Part shown: one piece after another, positions 45,792-54,894 of the stretch
Layout of the letters: the number at the start of each line of letters is the position of its first letter
Numbering within the stretch: position 1 is the first letter of the stretch
Source of the DNA: Alphaproteobacteria bacterium
GTDB taxonomy: Bacteria > Pseudomonadota > Alphaproteobacteria > ATCC43930 > CGMCC-115725
DNA: 55,916 bases
Direction: 5' to 3'
NCBI GenBank assembly: GCA_019240125.1
Contig: JAFAYW010000271.1
Location: 1 to 55,916 of the forward strand
Translations under genes and position numbers: made by a program
Notes under the pieces: generated by a model
Seen by the model: only the letters and a program-made list of their open reading frames with translations
What the model was told of the DNA's origin: nothing
The model's database searches: none

Positions 45792-47141
45792 CTAGGCGCC
45801 GGTACCGATCGCGCGGTCGCTGCCACTGGGGAGGCCCTTCGGGCCGCCGATCTCCCCCCGCTCACTCAATCGCCCGAACGGTCCTGCCAGCCGTTGACCG
45901 ATGCGCCCTGCGATGGCGCGTACCATAGACGGCGCAGAAATGACGAAGTCCCTCGGATAACTGACAAAGGCGGGCAATGGATCGGCGGCGCGCCAGTAAC
46001 CGTCGACGGTGCGCAAGCCGATATTAGCCGCCAGCGCCCCGGCCTTGACACGCTCGACGAGTGAACTCTGCCATACAATGGGGGGAAGCGCTTGCGCCGG
46101 TATCGGCGGCAGATCGCATTCATCGCGGTAGGCGGCGAGGGGGATATTGACCCCGCAAAGAGTCGCTACCTCCTCTTGCCAGTCGGTTCGACCTACGGTC
46201 GGCTCGATAATGACAAAGCGCTCGCTGCGGCTGTCCCATTTATATTCGACGCTGCCGATGCCCTCGTATTCAACTCGTTCCATCAATGCCTCGGTATCGC
46301 GCGCCAGAAGCGGGGCCAGCGACCCGGCTTCCGTGCAATACGCTGTACTTCCCGTTCCGGGCGGCGTGCTCGCCAGCTTACGCCCGGTGAACATCGCCAG
46401 GGTTTTACCTTTGGCTCGGTAGAAGAGGCAGAAGAATATACTCGTGTCGGGGCCCTCAACACATTCCTGCACAATTATGCATTCCGCCGCCTTGAGCAAC
46501 TGTCTGCTCAAGCGAGTTGCGCTCTCAAAATCATGAGCGGTACTCAGCCGGAATCCGGCTCCCAGATGAACGACACGCTTATCCGCTGGCTTGATTATGA
46601 CGGGAAACCGCAACTGTCGGATACCGGCAAGATCATTCTCGTGACGAACGATTACTGCGTTTGGTACAGGAAAATCGTTAGCCACCGCGAATTCGTGAAA
46701 CTGAACCTTATCGTGCAACATCATGACCGCGGCGTGACCGGGCAAGCGAAACCGGTACATCCCGCTCAACTGATCGCGATATTTGGATATTGTCAGTAGC
46801 GCCATCTCGTCAGTAAAAATTATAACAGGGTTCCCCCCAACCTTACGATGCAGCGTCTGTAGGGAAGTTAATAACGGTTCACCGTGAAGGGCAGGTACTT
46901 TAATCGCTTTGACATAACGCGACCACATCGCTGGATTTCGACGGTGTGCATCAAGAACGTAAATGGGAATTCCGGATTTAGCGAGGCTGCGGCAGACCCC
47001 CAGCCCGTTGAGCTCACCCCCGATCACCACGGCTGGGGTGAGGGCGGTGGCCACATTCATATAGGCGTGCACCATTCCTGAATGCTCTAGACGAAATGTT
47101 CCGAGTGCCGAAGTAAACAGGCCCTGCAATGCGGTTGTCAT
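45792..47141 (-). CDS. ATP-grasp ligase of glycan locus
   Basis: A 449-residue carboxylate-amine/thiol ligase-type protein. The N-terminal pre-ATP-grasp domain has VVIGGELNGLGVCRSLAKSG (near 38). The ATP-grasp core (about 145-330) shows FPVIIKPADKR (ATP-binding Lys), IVQECVEGPD, and FVIIEPTVGRTDW with the metal-binding Glu. Such proteins often recur in surface-polysaccharide loci and may attach an amino acid or other carboxylate to a sugar amine. In-frame ATGs at 47075 and 47060 are alternative starts. It is divergent from the GH5 gene. Confidence 0.82.
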   Translation of the reverse strand: MTTALQGLFTSALGTFRLEHSGMVHAYMNVATALTPAVVIGGELNGLGVCRSLAKSGIPIYVLDAHRRNPAMWSRYVKAIKVPALHGEPLLTSLQTLHRKVGGNPVIIFTDEMALLTISKYRDQLSGMYRFRLPGHAAVMMLHDKVQFHEFAVANDFPVPNAVIVRHENDLAGIRQLRFPVIIKPADKRVVHLGAGFRLSTAHDFESATRLSRQLLKAAECIIVQECVEGPDTSIFFCLFYRAKGKTLAMFTGRKLASTPPGTGSTAYCTEAGSLAPLLARDTEALMERVEYEGIGSVEYKWDSRSERFVIIEPTVGRTDWQEEVATLCGVNIPLAAYRDECDLPPIPAQALPPIVWQSSLVERVKAGALAANIGLRTVDGYWRAADPLPAFVSYPRDFVISAPSMVRAIAGRIGQRLAGPFGRLSERGEIGGPKGLPSGSDRAIGTGA

Positions 47142-47273
47142 TGGTTCTTAAGGAGCAACTGTGCTGTGAGCCGGCCCAACTGGAGTAATCCGGGATTTGG
47201 GTTGCGGCCGGTTGTCGAGTCCGGTGAATCGGGCTGATCGTTCAATACATGTGTCAGGATATAGGTCTCCCCA

Positions 47274-48521
47274 GTGGACATTCCCGCAGCCAGCTTTCGG
47301 TCAAGGGCCGTGACCGTCTGCTCCGCTCTGGCGCTGGCCGGGCTGGCCGCGGCGATCACCGTGTCTGCGCGGGCGGCCGATGCGTCAGTTCAGTTCGTCA
47401 GGACAGCCGGCGACGGCTTTGTGCTCGCCGGGAAGCCATTTTTCGTCGCTGGTGTGAATAATCACTACCTTACCTTTGGCACGGAACAGGAGGTGCGGCG
47501 CGTGCTTGATGATGCGGTGCAGCTGCACGCGAACGTCATTCGTGTGTTCCTGCAACCCGTTATCGGGTCGCTGGACGGCAGGGTGCCGAGCGTGTGGAAC
47601 TGGCAATCCCCAGCCTCGTCAAGCGATCTCGGCGTCAATGGTACATACCTGCTGTACTGGGACAGAAAATCCTCACAAATGGCAATTAACGAAGGCGCAA
47701 GTGGAATGCACAAAGTCGACTTTCTGGTCGATGAGTGTAGGAAGCGAAACATCAAGCTGATCATCGCACTTCTTGATTTCTGGGCGTATACGGGCGGTGC
47801 ACAGCAAATGCGCGCCTGGTATAAGAGTGTCGATCGTAATAGATTCTTCTTCGAGGACCCCCGAACAAGAAGCGACTATCGGCGATGGGCACATTATGTT
47901 GTCAACCGAGCGAATTCGTTAAATGGAAGACACTACAAAGATGACCCAACGATCATGGCATGGGAGCTGATGAATGAAGCAAACATCGAGCCCGCTTCTC
48001 TGAAAACAGGCTGGGTTAGTGAAATGTCTTCTTACTTGAAGTCAGAAGATAGCAACCACCTGGTCGCTTCGGGCGGGGCAGGGGTCAATGATCGATTGGC
48101 GGACATGCGCATACCGACTGTCGATTTTGGCACATGGCATGGCTATCCGTTATTTTATGGTCTTACGGTGCAGCAGTTTAATAAGTTGATTGACCAAAGC
48201 TGTAATATTGCAGCAAACCTGCAGAAACCTGTTCTGCTTGAAGAATTCGGTTACGCAAGGTCGAACTCCGATCAGGCTGATGCCTATCAGCAATGGCTGG
48301 ATAAACTGCAAAGTAACAAAGATTGCGCCGGCTGGCTGGTCTGGCGATTGGTTTCGTACCAGCAAGACGGTAAGTACCCGTTGGACGAACATGACCAGTT
48401 TGACATACGCAACGACGGCAGCCCGATCTGGTCGATCATAAAGGAAGCCGCCGAACACGGGGTAATCGGCCGTGGTCACGAAGTGCCGCGGCAAAGCGAC
48501 GATACAGGAAGGCCACAATGA
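47274..48521 (+). CDS. Secreted GH5-family glycoside hydrolase
   Basis: A 415-residue endo-glycanase with a signal peptide (hydrophobic 14-30, cleavage near ARAAD). The TIM-barrel catalytic pair is present: acid/base E235 in WELMNEAN and nucleophile E324 in LLEEFGY. Overall pattern is closest to GH5_7 endo-beta-mannanases. GTG start. It is coupled to the GT2 gene downstream by an ATGA overlap. It may trim or release polymer made by this locus, or degrade plant mannan; context favours the first. Confidence 0.9.
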   Translation: MDIPAASFRSRAVTVCSALALAGLAAAITVSARAADASVQFVRTAGDGFVLAGKPFFVAGVNNHYLTFGTEQEVRRVLDDAVQLHANVIRVFLQPVIGSLDGRVPSVWNWQSPASSSDLGVNGTYLLYWDRKSSQMAINEGASGMHKVDFLVDECRKRNIKLIIALLDFWAYTGGAQQMRAWYKSVDRNRFFFEDPRTRSDYRRWAHYVVNRANSLNGRHYKDDPTIMAWELMNEANIEPASLKTGWVSEMSSYLKSEDSNHLVASGGAGVNDRLADMRIPTVDFGTWHGYPLFYGLTVQQFNKLIDQSCNIAANLQKPVLLEEFGYARSNSDQADAYQQWLDKLQSNKDCAGWLVWRLVSYQQDGKYPLDEHDQFDIRNDGSPIWSIIKEAAEHGVIGRGHEVPRQSDDTGRPQ

Positions 48522-49477
48522 TCAATGCCAGCGTCATTATCTGTGCGTACACAATGGAGAGATGGGAGCAGCTCCAGGCGGCGGTCATCTCAGTGCGGGG
48601 CCAGACGCGACCTGCCAGCCAGATCCTGGTGGTGATCGACGGCAATGAGGAATTGCGGCGGCGCGCGGCAACGGAATTTGGCGGTGTCACCGTTCTCGAG
48701 AACAGCAAGACACCCGGGTTGTCGGGCGGCCGCATGACGGGAGCGGAGGCCGCCGTGGCCCCGATACTCGTCTTTCTCGATGACGATGCCGTCGCCGAGC
48801 CGACATGGCTTGAGCAGTTGCTGCGATGCTACGAGGATCCGGCGGTGCTCGGAGTCGGTGGCTACATCAGACCTATATGGAGTGGCGCTGAGCCCGCATG
48901 GTTTCCCCCCGAATTCTACTGGGTGGTCGGCTGTACCTACGCCGGAATGCCGGTGCGCAACGGGCGGATTCGCAACCCGATCGGCGCGAGCATGTCAGTT
49001 CGTGCCGAGGTGCTTGCCCGGGCAGGCGGGTTTGCCTCTCAACTCGGCCGGCGGGAGGGTGAGCGGCTTGAGGGCGGAATCGCCGAAAGCTGCGAAGAGA
49101 CCGAGTTCTGCATCAGGGCGACGCGTCTCAATCCCGGCAGCTACTGGGCGTACTGCGCCACGGCGCGGGTTGGTCACCACGTGCCGCCACAGCGGATGGC
49201 GTGGCGCTACTTTGTTCGCCGGTGCCGCATGGAGGGTACGGCCAAGGCCGTGCTGACCGATATGGCGGGGACCAAGGATGGGCTTGGTTCAGAGCGGCGC
49301 TATGTCATCGGGCTATGCGGGGCGGTGCTGCGATCCTTGGCCTCGGGATACCTGCGTCGAGCTGGCGCAATCTGTGGTGGGTTCGGGATAACAGCACTGG
49401 CGTACTTCCGCACTCGCGCCTTGATCCGCGCTGTCCGCAAAGCTCCGTCTGGCTATTCCGATCGGGCCGCCGCCTGA
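48518..49477 (+). CDS. GT2-family glycosyltransferase
   Basis: A 319-residue GT-A transferase. The nucleotide-binding start SVIICAYTMERW, VVIDGNEE, and the D-D-D in VFLDDDAVAEP are clear, with an E-E-T-E-F acceptor-side motif near 192. The last 80 residues contain one hydrophobic stretch (near 270-285) that may tether it to the membrane. It is translationally coupled to the GH5 gene. Confidence 0.9.
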   Translation: MINASVIICAYTMERWEQLQAAVISVRGQTRPASQILVVIDGNEELRRRAATEFGGVTVLENSKTPGLSGGRMTGAEAAVAPILVFLDDDAVAEPTWLEQLLRCYEDPAVLGVGGYIRPIWSGAEPAWFPPEFYWVVGCTYAGMPVRNGRIRNPIGASMSVRAEVLARAGGFASQLGRREGERLEGGIAESCEETEFCIRATRLNPGSYWAYCATARVGHHVPPQRMAWRYFVRRCRMEGTAKAVLTDMAGTKDGLGSERRYVIGLCGAVLRSLASGYLRRAGAICGGFGITALAYFRTRALIRAVRKAPSGYSDRAAA

Positions 49478-49658
49478 ACCGAACCTCCCATCAAAACAAG
49501 GCTCTGATCCTTCGGTGTACCTCTTGCGCTTCCTTGCGATCGGCCAGGCTCGGGTGCAGTTTTTCCACCCAAACGACAATGCGAGCCAGCCGGTCGTGGC
49601 CATTCCCTGTAAGAGGCGGCGATCGGGGCAGTTATCCAGTCCTTTACGGGAAGTGTAG

Positions 49659-51392
49659 ATGTCCAACCGTATCCCAGATAACGCGCCAACGAACCCCGCC
49701 CGGGTTGTTAATTCGTCCGATATTCCTCCGGACACTCAGCTGGCAGCGGCGCAAGCTGCGGCCGAGCCGGAGCCGACATTGCGGCCTCGCAGCTGGCCGA
49801 GCGTTTTGGGTTTGGCTTGCGGGCTAACCATCGCCTCCGGCGTTCCGTTCGGTCACACCGAGCGGGTAATGATCGCCAACAATCAGCCGAATACGCCTGA
49901 TGTGGCGGAGGCAAGCCTGCCGCGCGCGTCAAATTCATCAGGCACGCTCGCGTCGAGCACGCGGCCGGATAACCCGCGGCCGGATAATGCGTGGTCCGGC
50001 AGCGTAGGTTCGGAGCAGGCTATCCGTCCCGTAAAGGAAGTCATTCTCAGCCCCGATCGTCCCGCGGTTGAGCGCGATAATCGTGCACCGGTCAGTACCG
50101 CGCGGGCACCCCGGGCAAAAGGACCTCGTCTTGAGATCGGCGATAAAATCAAGCTGACAGTCTACGAGAAGGTGCAAGACGAAGAGGCAAATAAATGGGG
50201 CAAGACGTCATCGTCGTCGACGCAAGGGTTTCAGCAGCGCCCGGAACTTAGTGGCGATTACACCGTCCAAGATGATGGGGCAATCTCGCTGCCTCTCATA
50301 GGCTCGTTCACGGTTTCGGAACTGTCCGCTGAAGAATTGCAGGGGGCCGTAGCCGACGCGCTTGAGAAACTGACAGGCCGTAAGGAGTTTGTGACGATCT
50401 CCTCGGTCGAGCGGCCGCCAATCTATGTCCTTGGACCCGTCAAGAACCCCGGTTCGTACAAATTCGTACCGGGTATGACGGTGCTGCACGTCCTTGCGCT
50501 GGCAGGCGGCTACGAACGCGACACCAGTGACAGCTGGCAGCGTGTGGAATCCGCACGCGAACTCCAGAAGCGGCGTCTTGCCGTCGAAGGAGTGCTGAAG
50601 GCGCTTGCGAAAGCGAGCGTGCTGAAGGCGGAGGTGGATGGCGGGGTCGCGCGGCCTCCCGCGACATTGGTGCAGTTGCTGGGCAGTGACCAAGCCAGCA
50701 CGCTCGTGGCCGAGCAGGTGCAACGGCGCGCCGCGATCATTTCAGGACGGCAGGATCAGGAACGGGCGCTGGCGGCGGCAGTAGACGCTGCCAAGCAGGA
50801 GGAGCAGCTGCAGCGAGGTCGCCTTACCGGTCTGGATGATCTGGTCACGTTGCGAACCAAGCGTGTTGAAGCGATGCAATTGCTGCTTCAGCGGGGAACA
50901 ATCGGGAATCTGGTCGTCGTTCAGGCTGAAAGCGAATTGGTTGATGCGCAACAACGGCGACAGGACTCGGTCAATCAGATGACCCTTGCGAAGCAGCATC
51001 TGGCGGTGGCGCAGCAACAGGTCTCGAAGCTGCAGACAGACGTCCGAACGGAGCTTCAAAACGAGCTCGATCTTGCCGAAAAACAGATTAGCGAAGGCGA
51101 GGGCGAATTCGCGACGAGCGATGGTGTCCTGTCTGCGCTCAAGGCTATACCCGTGAAATACGCGAATGCCTCGAGCGGCCCCGATTACACCTATGAGATC
51201 GTTCGACAGAAAGCATCCGGCGATCCGTTCTCGTTGGCCGCAAACGGCATGACGACGCTGCAGCCTGGCGACCTCGTCAATGTCGCTCCAAAACCGGTAC
51301 CCGACTCGGCCGCGCCGGCGCTGCCATCGCGAGGATTGCCAGGGTCATCAGCCGATGCCGTCCTGATCAAACTTCCAGGACGCCTCGAATAG
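49659..51392 (+). CDS. Polysaccharide export protein, ExoF/Wza-like (OPX family)
   Basis: A 577-residue outer-membrane export component. It has an N-terminal polar segment, one hydrophobic helix at about 45-65, a Pro/Ala-rich linker, then a Poly_export domain (LEIGDKIKLTVYE near 155 to SLPLIGSFTVSELSAEELQ near 225), an SLBB-type domain (PPIYVLGPVKNPGSYKF near 250), and a long coiled coil (about 290-490) as in Sinorhizobium ExoF. No lipobox is seen. No Wzz/ExoP co-polymerase follows. GGGAAG precedes the ATG. It ends the locus. Confidence 0.88.
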   Translation: MSNRIPDNAPTNPARVVNSSDIPPDTQLAAAQAAAEPEPTLRPRSWPSVLGLACGLTIASGVPFGHTERVMIANNQPNTPDVAEASLPRASNSSGTLASSTRPDNPRPDNAWSGSVGSEQAIRPVKEVILSPDRPAVERDNRAPVSTARAPRAKGPRLEIGDKIKLTVYEKVQDEEANKWGKTSSSSTQGFQQRPELSGDYTVQDDGAISLPLIGSFTVSELSAEELQGAVADALEKLTGRKEFVTISSVERPPIYVLGPVKNPGSYKFVPGMTVLHVLALAGGYERDTSDSWQRVESARELQKRRLAVEGVLKALAKASVLKAEVDGGVARPPATLVQLLGSDQASTLVAEQVQRRAAIISGRQDQERALAAAVDAAKQEEQLQRGRLTGLDDLVTLRTKRVEAMQLLLQRGTIGNLVVVQAESELVDAQQRRQDSVNQMTLAKQHLAVAQQQVSKLQTDVRTELQNELDLAEKQISEGEGEFATSDGVLSALKAIPVKYANASSGPDYTYEIVRQKASGDPFSLAANGMTTLQPGDLVNVAPKPVPDSAAPALPSRGLPGSSADAVLIKLPGRLE

Positions 51393-51452
51393 TCTTTGAC
51401 ACGCGACATGGGGGTAGCCCAATTCGCGGGCGTCTCTGTTGAAGCGCGCGTT

Positions 51453-51486
51453 GCCAGTTGGCCGGGAGAGCTCCCGGCTGGCTGGC
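51453..51486. terminator. Long hairpin between convergent genes
   Basis: Arms GCCAGTTGGCCGGGA (51453-51467) and TCCCGGCTGGCTGGC (51472-51486) pair over 15 bp with three G-T pairs and a GAGC loop. It abuts the stop codon of the ClpP-like gene and follows the export gene by 60 bp. No long T-run; probable terminator by position. Confidence 0.6.
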
Positions 51487-52071
51487 TTATACCAGGCCGC
51501 CGACGAGGCCGCGCTCGAACGCTTGTGATGCCGTCAGATACCAGCCGCCATAGGAGCGGCGCCGCACTTCTTCCATGCTGATCGCGCTGCCCTCGATTAA
51601 TTGCGCAAAGCCCTCGTCCTCGATCCGCAAGCCATTGTCGATGTCGGCGATGATTTCCTCCAATACCCGCCGGCAACTTCCCAACGGCCCTTCCAGATGC
51701 ACATTGCGTGTCATGCGGCGGCCGTGGATGAGCAGGGTGCTGTCGCGGGTAAGCCAACGGCGATCGCGGGGGAAGGCGGCCATGAAGGTCACCGCAGCTG
51801 ACGCGACCAGTGTTTTGCCGAGAAACCACATATCGCGGCCATGCGCTTCGCGGAGGAGCCGCACCTCCTGCGCTAATCGGCAACCGATATCCGCGTCGCC
51901 CCCAGGACTGAAGAGCTCGACAACGATCGAACCCGGCAATTCCAACACCGGCAGGATCTGATGGAGAAAGGCCGTGGCGGCATTTTCATCGATGGCGCCA
52001 GATAGGCGCACTGTCGGGTGTGCCAGCCGGGCCAGCAGTTCCGGTGGGATATCGGCACTCCGGTCAGACAT
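51487..52071 (-). CDS. ClpP-like serine protease homologue with altered catalytic triad
   Basis: A 194-residue member of the ClpP/crotonase-like fold. The oxyanion strand FSPGGDADIG, catalytic Ser S91 (TLVASAAVTFMAAF) and His H116 (STLLIHG) align with ClpP. The position of the ClpP catalytic Asp, before F-L-S-A in E. coli, reads G-G-W-Y-L-T-A here, so Gly176 replaces Asp. It is not the housekeeping ClpP: no adjacent clpX. Function unknown; a pseudo-protease or one using another acid is possible. Confidence 0.8.
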   Translation of the reverse strand: MSDRSADIPPELLARLAHPTVRLSGAIDENAATAFLHQILPVLELPGSIVVELFSPGGDADIGCRLAQEVRLLREAHGRDMWFLGKTLVASAAVTFMAAFPRDRRWLTRDSTLLIHGRRMTRNVHLEGPLGSCRRVLEEIIADIDNGLRIEDEGFAQLIEGSAISMEEVRRRSYGGWYLTASQAFERGLVGGLV

Positions 52072-52246
52072 CTTCCAGTAAACTCGGCGGTATGCGTTTC
52101 ATTCGCAGAGGCCTCGTTTGGCGAGACTGCCACATCCTTTCATCGACCCGCCAGCACAGTACGGTGGAGTGACACGTCACAGTTTGCGTTGGCCGGGGCG
52201 ACGGTAGCAAAAGCAGAAGCATCGGGTCTCACCAGTTGCCGACGGC

Positions 52247-52900
52247 TTACCGACCGCCTTCCTGATACGGCCGCCCCCACTGATCCGAAAAGACCACATC
52301 GGCAAGAGCGACGCGCTTGACTGGCCCGAACCGTCCTCGCGGGTAGCCGATTGGTAGGATCGCGTATGAATGCCAGTCGGCGGGCAGGCCGAGAGCGGTC
52401 TCGGCCTCCTTTTCGAAATTCAGGTACAGGGTCGTCAGGGTTGCCCCGAGGCCAAGAGCTCTCGCCGCGAGCAACATGTTCTGCACCGCGGGATAAATCG
52501 ATGAGCCGGCGGTTCGGCCGGGCGCGTCGCCTTGCAGGCACGGTATGATCCACACGGGGGCTTGATGCATGTGTTGCGCCAGATACTCGGCGGCGGCGAG
52601 CATCCGGTCGAACCGCTCCCGGCTGGTGCCCGGGGCCGGCGCGCCCTCGCGGTAGCGCGGCGCGACGATCTCATCCCAGGCGCGCCGGTAGAGGTCGCCG
52701 ACCGCCTGTTTGATCGCTGGGTCCTGGACCACCAGAAACCGCCAGCGCTGCATGTTGCCGCCGCTTGGCGCACACACGCCGGCATCGAGGATCTGGCGGA
52801 TAAGGTCGGCGGGCACGGGATCGGGCTTCAGCCGCCGCATCGACCGGGTCGTGCGGATGATCTCGAACAGGTCGGTGTCAGTTGTGGGCGTCGGCGACAT
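52247..52900 (-). CDS. Nitroreductase-family flavoprotein
   Basis: A 217-residue FMN-dependent oxidoreductase. The N-terminal FEIIRTTRSMRRLKPDPVP and CAPSGGNMQRWRFLVV motifs bind FMN phosphate, and the C-terminal ILPIGYPRGRFGPVKR is typical. The ATG at 52900 is preferred (GAGG 8 nt upstream); a GTG directly before it is in frame. It lies 9 bp after the aldo/keto reductase stop, forming a two-gene redox operon. Substrate unknown. Confidence 0.92.
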   Translation of the reverse strand: MSPTPTTDTDLFEIIRTTRSMRRLKPDPVPADLIRQILDAGVCAPSGGNMQRWRFLVVQDPAIKQAVGDLYRRAWDEIVAPRYREGAPAPGTSRERFDRMLAAAEYLAQHMHQAPVWIIPCLQGDAPGRTAGSSIYPAVQNMLLAARALGLGATLTTLYLNFEKEAETALGLPADWHSYAILPIGYPRGRFGPVKRVALADVVFSDQWGRPYQEGGR

Positions 52901-52909
52901 CACGGGGCC

Positions 52910-53887
52910 TCAGACGAAGCCGACTACGGCATGCGGGACATAGGGCTCTTCGAGCGCCGCGATCTCCTCGGCGGACAGTTTCACGTCGAGCGAGGCAAGC
53001 GCATCGTCGAGATGCTGCAGTTTGGTGGCTCCGACGATCGGGGCGGTGATGACAGGTTTGTGCAGCAACCAAGCCAATGCGATCTGCGCGCGTGCCACCC
53101 CGCGTGCCTGCGCCACCTGGGCGACGCGGTCGACGACTTTCCTGTCGGCCTCCTCGCTTTTGAACATGCGGCGAAAGGCTTCGTCGGTTTCGGTGCGGAT
53201 GCTCTTGTACTCCCAGTCGCGGGTCAGCTTGCCGCGTGCCTGCGGGCTCCACGGGATGACGCCGATGCCCTCGGCCGCGCACAGCGGCAGCATCTCGCGC
53301 TCCTCCTCGCGGTACAGCAGATTTACGAGGTTCTGCATGCTGACGAACCGCGTCCAGCCGTTGCGTTCCGACACATGCAAGGCCTTACCGAACTGCCACG
53401 CATGCATCGACGACGCGCCGATATAGCGGGCCTTGCCGGCTTTGACGGTGTCATGCAATGCCTCGAGCGTTTCCTCGATTGGGGTATCGTGATCGAAGCG
53501 GTGGATCTGGTAGAGGTCGACATAATCGGTGCCGAGCCGCCGCAGGCTCTCGTCGATCTCGAACAGGATCGCCTTCCGCGATAGGCCCGCCCCATTCGGA
53601 CCCGGGCGCATGCGGTTATAGACCTTGGTGGCGATGACCACCTCCTCACGGCGCGCGAAATCGCGGATCGCGCGGCCGAGAACCTCCTCGCTCTTCCCGA
53701 CCGAATAGCGATTGGCGGTGTCGAAGAAATTGATGCCGGCTTCGAGGGCTTTCTTGATGAACGGACGGGCCTCCTCCTCGCCGAGCGACCATTGGTGAAA
53801 GCCGCTATTGCCGCCGCCATAGCTCATGCAGCCGAGGCAGAGGCGCGACACGTCGAGGCCGGTGCGGCCGAGTTTGGTGTACTGCAT
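52910..53887 (-). CDS. Aldo/keto reductase
   Basis: A 325-residue NADPH-dependent reductase of the YajO/YhdN-like AKR group. The catalytic tetrad is visible: Asp and Tyr in FFDTANRYSVG, Lys in VIATKVYN, His in YQIHRFD. The phosphate-binding C-terminus (PIVGATKLQHLDDAL) is normal. The ATG at 53887 is chosen because GAGAGG lies 7 nt upstream and homology (MQYTKLGRTGL) starts there; the open frame extends upstream without protein character. First gene of the operon with the nitroreductase. Confidence 0.95.
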   Translation of the reverse strand: MQYTKLGRTGLDVSRLCLGCMSYGGGNSGFHQWSLGEEEARPFIKKALEAGINFFDTANRYSVGKSEEVLGRAIRDFARREEVVIATKVYNRMRPGPNGAGLSRKAILFEIDESLRRLGTDYVDLYQIHRFDHDTPIEETLEALHDTVKAGKARYIGASSMHAWQFGKALHVSERNGWTRFVSMQNLVNLLYREEEREMLPLCAAEGIGVIPWSPQARGKLTRDWEYKSIRTETDEAFRRMFKSEEADRKVVDRVAQVAQARGVARAQIALAWLLHKPVITAPIVGATKLQHLDDALASLDVKLSAEEIAALEEPYVPHAVVGFV

Positions 53888-54130
53888 GCAAACCTCTCTT
53901 GCGCAGCGCGTCACCCGGATTGGCGCTGGCGACCTTACCGGGCCGATCTTCTGTCCGTCACGCCAGCCCTGGCCGCAGGGCAGGTGCGGAAGGTGGCATG
54001 ATTCGATGGTTTGAGCACCGAGCGCTGCCCCGCGCAATCCGTTTCGAGCTGGACGAATTCGCGGTAGCCTCAGCCGCGCAAATAATCGGCTCGCCAGACG
54101 CTCAGGCAGCCATATCGGGAGGAACTGACC

Positions 54131-54739
54131 ATGCGAACGATTACTGCTGCCTGTTCGACACTGGCCGCCGCCGCCGTCATTGCCGCGTTCACGACGCTGG
54201 CCAGCAGCCAGGCGCCGGTGGCGACCGTGCTGTTCGACGGCAAGAACATCGAGGAGTGGAACCAAATCGGGGATGCGAATTGGAAGATCGAGGATGGAGC
54301 CGTCATCGCATCCAAGGGCAACGGCTTTCTCGTCTCAAAAAAACCGTACGGTGATTTTCAGTTGCGGGTCGAATTCTGGGCTGATGACGACGTCAATAGC
54401 GGCGTGTTCATCCGCGCCGAGGACCCGCAGAAAATCACCGGCACCAACGCCTACGAGGTGAACATTTTCGACAAGCGGCCCGACCCGAGCTACGCAACCG
54501 GGGCGATCGTCAATGTCGCAAAGGTCGACCCGATGCCGAAAGCCGGCGGCAAGTGGAACACCTACGAGATCACCGCGCAGGGTTCCCACCTCGTCGCCGT
54601 GCTAAACGGGGTGAAGACGGCCGACGGTAACGATTCGGCGCACAAGACCGGCTACATCGCATTGCAGCACGGCCTTGGCGCAGACCAGACCGATCGAGGT
54701 GTCATCAAATTCCGCAAGGTCGAGATAAAGCCGCTGTGA
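54131..54739 (+). CDS. Secreted DUF1080 (3-keto-disaccharide hydrolase) family protein
   Basis: A 202-residue exported protein with a signal peptide (MRTITAACSTLAAAAV, cleavage near SSQA). The DUF1080 pattern is clear: VLFDGKNIEEWNQ, GDFQLRVEFWADDDVNSGVFIR, and a C-terminal GYIALQHG with IKFRKVEIKPL. This concanavalin-like fold binds or cleaves sugars in 3-keto-glycoside pathways. GGAGG lies 8 nt before the ATG. No keto-glycoside genes are adjacent. Confidence 0.93.
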   Translation: MRTITAACSTLAAAAVIAAFTTLASSQAPVATVLFDGKNIEEWNQIGDANWKIEDGAVIASKGNGFLVSKKPYGDFQLRVEFWADDDVNSGVFIRAEDPQKITGTNAYEVNIFDKRPDPSYATGAIVNVAKVDPMPKAGGKWNTYEITAQGSHLVAVLNGVKTADGNDSAHKTGYIALQHGLGADQTDRGVIKFRKVEIKPL

Positions 54740-54894
54740 CCGCGTAACGCGGCAGCGCGACCCGTGTACCGCCTGCCTGGACCCGCGGCCGATGACGCGA
54801 TCGGTCGCGGGAACGGCGGAAACGGTGCTAAGAGCAGCGGATGGCTCGCCGAGTGTGGCTTCCGACCCGTCGCTCGCGTTTCTGAGGGGGTGTC

